Below, piece by piece: positions 14,258 through 17,755 of a stretch of 17,755 nucleotides of DNA (position 1 is its first letter; every line of letters begins with the position of its first letter). The notes below the pieces were generated by a model. That model searched no databases and was not told the origin of the DNA. It worked only from the letters and a program-made list of their open reading frames with translations. The DNA comes from Oscillospiraceae bacterium (GTDB lineage: Bacteria; Bacillota; Clostridia; Oscillospirales; Ruminococcaceae). The position numbers and the translations under genes are program-made. The stretch lies in NCBI GenBank assembly GCA_031253365.1, contig JAIRWE010000074.1, positions 1 through 17,755 of the forward strand. The letters run 5' to 3'.

Positions 14258-14953
14258 ATGAAGAAAAGGTTTTTAAGCGCGGTTCTGGCGGCGGCGATGT
14301 CAATGTCGCTGTTATCCGCGGCGGTAAGCGCGGCGAGTATCCAAGACACGGCGAAGGAACTGAAAATCGGCGGTTCGGTATCCGGCAAACTCGAAAGCTC
14401 GAACAAGGAAAACCCCAAGGACTATTACGTCAAGGTTACGGGGACGGGGGTTTTGAAGCTGACGGTTGAATCGTGGACTTACGAAACGATGATATCCGTT
14501 TACGACTCCGACGACAGGTATATTAAGCCGCTGTCCGACGATTCGGAAACCATACAGGGACGGACCAATTTTCGTGACAAAGATACGTACATCTCTTACG
14601 ACAGCACGCTGAAAAAGAGCAAGGTCATTCTCCATTACGAGGTGAAGAAGGGGACGTATTACATTCGGATGAACGCCGGTTACGCCAATTCCACCGAGAA
14701 TTTCAAGCTCTCCGCCAAAGCCAACGTAAAATCCGTAAGCGAGGCGATGTTCGAGATTACGCTGAAAAAAGGCAAGTCCATAAGCCTCGGGACGACGTTT
14801 ATGAGCGGTCAGTCGATAAAGTGGGAATCGAACAAGAAGTCGGTCGCCCAAGTAAGCAGCAAAGGGAAGATTACCGCCAAGGGCAAAGGCAACGCGACAA
14901 TCACGGCGAAAAACGGAAGCGACACAATCAAAATCAGGGTGAAAGTCACCTAA
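14258..14953 (+). CDS. Secreted protein with PPC-like and bacterial Ig-like (Big_2) domains
   Basis: The 231-aa protein starts with a classical signal peptide: MKKR, a hydrophobic stretch, then AVSA-A with cleavage near residue 25 or 26. Residues 35-155 form a beta-rich region with GGSVSGKLE, DYYVKVTGTGVLKLTVES and KGTYYIRM, resembling the PPC (pre-peptidase C-terminal) sandwich. Residues 160-231 resemble a Big_2 Ig-like domain, with IKWESNKKSVAQVSSKGKI and then AKGKGNATITAKNG. The mature part is lysine-rich. There is no LPXTG motif, membrane anchor, Cys or enzyme domain, so it is probably released or loosely wall-bound. It is the only complete plus-strand gene, with its own promoter, an ideal SD (AAGGAGG, 8 nt) and its own terminator. 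The function is unknown; adhesion or carbohydrate contact is only a guess from the domain types. Confidence 0.88.
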   Translation: MKKRFLSAVLAAAMSMSLLSAAVSAASIQDTAKELKIGGSVSGKLESSNKENPKDYYVKVTGTGVLKLTVESWTYETMISVYDSDDRYIKPLSDDSETIQGRTNFRDKDTYISYDSTLKKSKVILHYEVKKGTYYIRMNAGYANSTENFKLSAKANVKSVSEAMFEITLKKGKSISLGTTFMSGQSIKWESNKKSVAQVSSKGKITAKGKGNATITAKNGSDTIKIRVKVT

Positions 14954-14985
14954 GGCGCGGTTTTCCGCGATGTTGAACCGAATTT

Positions 14986-15021
14986 ACGGCGGCGAAAGGA
15001 CGGCTTTCGCCGCCGTTTTTT
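14986..15021 (+). terminator. Rho-independent terminator of the secreted-protein gene
   Basis: A perfect 13-bp stem ACGGCGGCGAAAG (14986-14998) with CTTTCGCCGCCGT (15004-15016) and a 5-nt loop is followed by a T-run to 15021. It lies 33 nt after the stop. The same hairpin faces the converging DUF4340 gene (stop at 15034-15032), but on that strand it lacks a good T-tract. Confidence 0.93.
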
Positions 15022-15031
15022 CGCGCCCCGC

Positions 15032-16504
15032 CTACCAATTCTGAATAATGTCGCCGCCGCTTAAAAACGCGTCGATGTTGTCCACAAGCCTTGTCGTGTA
15101 CAAATCCCTGCATTTGAAGATATTCTCACCGTTTAACCGCACGACGCTTTTGCGGTCGTCCGCCGTGTAATATTCCACCGTATCGTCGGGGAACCCCGAA
15201 TCCTTGTATTTGTAAACAATTCTCGCGATAAATTCCGACTTGCTTTCCTCCATGAAAATCCATTCGCCTTTTGCGCCGACCAAATACTGGTATAAATCCT
15301 TTAATCGCCGGTCGTCGGTAAGCTTTTCCCCGTTGAGGAGTATATCGCCCCCGTTCGCGTCGCCCGTAATCGTGAATTCCAGCCGCGCGCTTTCGGTCTC
15401 GATAATAAGCCTGTCAAGCGAGTAGATATACGGCGTCAGGAACATCTCGGCCATCAAATCCTCGGGAACGGCGTAAACCCACGGAAGCGCGGAGGGTTCA
15501 AACAGATACAGCACGTCGGGGACTTCGCTGCATATTCCGAACCACCCCTTTAACGTGTCGACGCCGTCTTCGCTCTTTTCGACGGCGGGCAAACCAATCT
15601 TGAGCTCGAACAGCTTTCCGCCCGACCTGACCTGCACTTCGCAGAAAGGTTCGTCTAACCCCACCGTTTCGTAAAACGACTCGCTGAATCCGACCGACAC
15701 CGCTTCCAAAGCGGTAAGCCCGTACATTCCGTATACCACGAACCGCGCTTTTTCCTGGTCAAGCTCGACACTCACGGGGCTGACAAGTTTATGCGTGTTG
15801 AAGGTGCGCGTCTCTTCCAAAGGAACCTCGGGCAGCGCCTCGATTAACATGGGTTCGTCCAAATCGGCGCGGTTAATCGTAACGCGGCTGATAATCGGAG
15901 CCGTTTGCGGGTCGTATTCCTCCGTGAGCCTTTTTTCAATCCAGTAATATTTGTCGTTCAAAAAAGGGTTGAGCTTATACGACGAAACCGTATAAACCTT
16001 GTTCTCACCCTCTAAGCGAAAATAAACCGTCATGGGCGCGGGCGCTTCAATCCCCACGCAAAAAGCGATTGAAGTCCCGTCGGCGAACTGCGCCCGCACC
16101 TGCGCCGACGGCGAAAGCAGACCGTATTTGTCCAAATCCCCGGCGTTTTCCTCCACCGTCAGCTTCGACGAAAGCTCGGCGACGTTCGACGCCAAATTCG
16201 TAAGAAGCGACCCGTTCAAGGGAATGTTCAAACCCAAATCGTTCAACTCGTTGACGATAAACCCGCCGTTCGCGTCCGCGCTGACGGTATATTCGTCTTT
16301 TTGGTTCTTAACGCTCACGCTTATGACGTCGTCGGCGGTTAACCGCGTGAAAACGGTTTCGTCGCTTACGGCGGGAACGTCGGGTTCTTCGGGGGCTTCC
16401 TCCTTCGGGGCGGTAAGTTTAAGAACGGCAATCGTAGAACCCAAAACCGCCAAACCGATGAGTGAAAACACCGTTATTTTCAGATTATTGCCGAGTTTGT
16501 TCAT
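15032..16504 (-). CDS. DUF4340 domain-containing membrane-anchored protein
   Basis: The 490-aa product has a short basic N-terminus and one membrane segment (about 9-30, ITVFSLIGLAVLGSTIAV), then a Pro/Glu-rich linker and a large, mostly beta extracytoplasmic region. The pattern of an early strand with VISVSVKNQKDEYTVS, then DKYGLLSPSAQVRAQFADG and GENKVYTVSSYKLNPFL, is typical of DUF4340 proteins. These usually follow a GldG-like gene and an ABC-2 transporter. Their role is unknown; in gliding bacteria the related ABC genes are tied to motility. A GTG two codons upstream is in frame, but AAAGG sits 5 nt before ATG 16502-16504, which is preferred. The gene follows the GldG-like gene by 29 nt and shares its transcript. 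It converges on the secreted-protein gene. Confidence 0.88.
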   Translation of the reverse strand: MNKLGNNLKITVFSLIGLAVLGSTIAVLKLTAPKEEAPEEPDVPAVSDETVFTRLTADDVISVSVKNQKDEYTVSADANGGFIVNELNDLGLNIPLNGSLLTNLASNVAELSSKLTVEENAGDLDKYGLLSPSAQVRAQFADGTSIAFCVGIEAPAPMTVYFRLEGENKVYTVSSYKLNPFLNDKYYWIEKRLTEEYDPQTAPIISRVTINRADLDEPMLIEALPEVPLEETRTFNTHKLVSPVSVELDQEKARFVVYGMYGLTALEAVSVGFSESFYETVGLDEPFCEVQVRSGGKLFELKIGLPAVEKSEDGVDTLKGWFGICSEVPDVLYLFEPSALPWVYAVPEDLMAEMFLTPYIYSLDRLIIETESARLEFTITGDANGGDILLNGEKLTDDRRLKDLYQYLVGAKGEWIFMEESKSEFIARIVYKYKDSGFPDDTVEYYTADDRKSVVRLNGENIFKCRDLYTTRLVDNIDAFLSGGDIIQNW

Positions 16505-16533
16505 AATCACCTTTCAAACGGAACGTGTCGATT

Positions 16534-17755
16534 TTATCGGTATCTTCTTTTAAGCCAAATAGCCACCCCCGCGACGATAATCACGAGGGGGAACGCGAGC
16601 GCGAATATGAACCCGATAACCTTTGACTGTTCCGCGTTAATGCTGAACGACGCCACGGAAAACGATTTATGCGTAAGCGTGACGGCGCCGTCCTTTCCGC
16701 TTATAAAGTTTACGATATTCATAAAGAATTGCGCGTTGTTGGCGTTTTCCAGGTCGATAAAATAGTCGTCTATCAAAAAGTATCCGCCCAACACTATCAC
16801 GCGGCTGGAAAACGGGGTGAATTCCTCAAAGCGGGTTTTTCTGCTTTCGACCGCCGTATTCAACCGCCCCTTCTCCGCCGTTGATTCGCTCCACCCGGAA
16901 TTTCCTTCGCCTTCTATTTCTTCAAAGGGATAGACAAAGGCGTCGTCGTATGAAGTCAGCAACGCTTTTGTTTCTATGTTCGACTTGGCTTCGTAGACAA
17001 GGTTTATCGGTCGGATAAGCTCGCCGTAAATCTTATAATTTGAGTTCAGACTCGAAGAATATTCGCCGGCCGACGGTTCAAAATGCTGGATTCGGTTGCT
17101 CCCGGCGATAATCGAGGTGTTTTCGTCGGGCTGAACGACGTATCCGTCGCCTATTTCTATGCCCCAGTCATACAGGAACGAATCTAAGCGCGGCGTTTCA
17201 ACCGGAACCATCAAAGGAATAAAAATCAGCGTTTTACCGTATTCCCCGCCGTTGTCGAGCCAAGCGTCAAGTTTCGCCAACGCCGGTTCGCTCAAATCGC
17301 TGTTGGGCGCGTTCAAAAGTATAAAATCCATATCGGAAGGGATTTCGTCCGTGAGCAAATTGAGCTTTTGGACAATGTATGAATTAAAGTCGAGAAGCCC
17401 GGACAGGCTCGCGTTATCCGGTTCGCCGTAACCATCGCTTATTCCGAAGGCAACGGGGTTGGTATTGGTAACGGACAAAAACGCCGACAAAAGCGCGCTT
17501 TCGGCTGAAGCGCCGTAATCGGCGTACACCGCGCTCGACAACCCGTACATCATGTAAACCTGATATTCTTCCGCGCTTATCCTGTTATCCTGATAATCGT
17601 AATAGGTGACGGAAACATAGTCCTCGGCGCTGAGAACCTTGCTTCTCCCCGTGTTTTGGGATTCCACGATGAGCGAGGTTTCCGTAAGGTTGCCGCCGTA
17701 CCCGCTCGCGAAAACGGGGTTGGTCATCAAATCCGTATATTCTACCGAAACACGC
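16534..17755 (-). CDS. GldG-like ABC-transporter-associated protein, C-terminal part (start outside window)
   Basis: The frame is open to the window edge, giving 406 visible residues. An internal TTG-ATG near 17730 is not the start, because the codons before it (VEYTDL) continue the family pattern, in which DxxTNPxFxxxYG and then IVESxxRxKVL follow. The visible part is the GldG-like periplasmic domain: a Rossmann-like segment with DFILLNAPNSDLSEPALAKL, then LDAWLDNGGEYGKTLIFI. It ends with a conserved hydrophobic segment and a basic tail (FIFALAFPLVIIVAGVAIWLKRRYR, spanning the last 25 residues). Family members usually lie between an ABC-2 permease gene and a DUF4340 gene; the DUF4340 gene is indeed next, and ABC genes are expected just beyond 17755. 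The transported substrate is unknown. Confidence 0.87.
   Translation of the reverse strand, partial: RVSVEYTDLMTNPVFASGYGGNLTETSLIVESQNTGRSKVLSAEDYVSVTYYDYQDNRISAEEYQVYMMYGLSSAVYADYGASAESALLSAFLSVTNTNPVAFGISDGYGEPDNASLSGLLDFNSYIVQKLNLLTDEIPSDMDFILLNAPNSDLSEPALAKLDAWLDNGGEYGKTLIFIPLMVPVETPRLDSFLYDWGIEIGDGYVVQPDENTSIIAGSNRIQHFEPSAGEYSSSLNSNYKIYGELIRPINLVYEAKSNIETKALLTSYDDAFVYPFEEIEGEGNSGWSESTAEKGRLNTAVESRKTRFEEFTPFSSRVIVLGGYFLIDDYFIDLENANNAQFFMNIVNFISGKDGAVTLTHKSFSVASFSINAEQSKVIGFIFALAFPLVIIVAGVAIWLKRRYR

Noticed and set aside
1..17755. CRISPR arrays, insertion sequences, prophage or attachment sites
   Set aside because: No regularly spaced repeats, transposase, integrase or phage genes were found, and tRNA-His is not flanked by a visible repeat of its 3' end.

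Overview
This is a gene-dense window of about 50% GC with 12 or 13 protein genes, nearly all on the minus strand. It looks like a chromosomal segment of an anaerobic Gram-positive bacterium of the Bacillota, most likely an uncultured member of the Clostridia (inference). Reasons: almost every start has a strong GGAGG-type Shine-Dalgarno site at good spacing, several promoters are sigma-A-like with 17-bp spacers, pyruvate:ferredoxin oxidoreductase is present, and there is an ECF transporter S component. The MurF-Alr fusion is best known from Bacteroidota, but the strong SD sites and TATAAT-type promoters argue against that phylum. No phage, insertion sequence, CRISPR array or other mobile element was seen.

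Layout by position. (1) 1-116, plus: the last 37 codons of a GNAT acetyltransferase. (2) 178-7332, minus: one probable operon driven by a clear promoter at 7304-7332. Its order of transcription is a PepE/S51-like protein lacking the nucleophile, tgt (queuine tRNA-ribosyltransferase), a 56-aa Lar-like zinc ribbon, a tandem Ddl-Ddl protein, and a MurF-Alr fusion. (3) 7363-9554, minus: tRNA-His, a 4Fe-4S aldo/keto reductase, an ECF S component and a DUF1893 protein, tightly packed with a 41-nt overlap between the last two. (4) 9668-13434, minus: nifJ with its own promoter and a leader of about 125 nt. (5) 13465-14216, minus: an HD phosphohydrolase whose promoter overlaps a divergent plus-strand promoter. 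(6) 14198-15021, plus: a small secreted PPC/Ig-like protein with a strong terminator. (7) 15032-17755, minus: a DUF4340 protein and the C-terminal part of a GldG-like ABC-associated protein that runs off the window.

The most notable biology is in region 2. The whole D-alanine branch of peptidoglycan precursor synthesis is carried on two adjacent multidomain polypeptides: alanine racemase plus MurF on one, and two fused D-Ala-D-Ala ligase domains on the other. By eye, Ddl domain 1 keeps the Glu-Ser-Tyr substrate triad but has Asp in place of a metal-binding Glu. Domain 2 keeps the metal ligands but has Cys and Phe at the Ser and Tyr positions. A Tyr-to-Phe change at this place is known from D-Ala-D-Lac ligases, so the two halves may differ in job or specificity. 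That is a hypothesis, not a demonstrated function.

Regions 3 and 4 form an anaerobic redox block (PFOR and an Fe-S aldo/keto reductase) with a tRNA gene between them. No clear promoter was found for the tRNA, so it may be cut from a nifJ-tRNA-reductase transcript.
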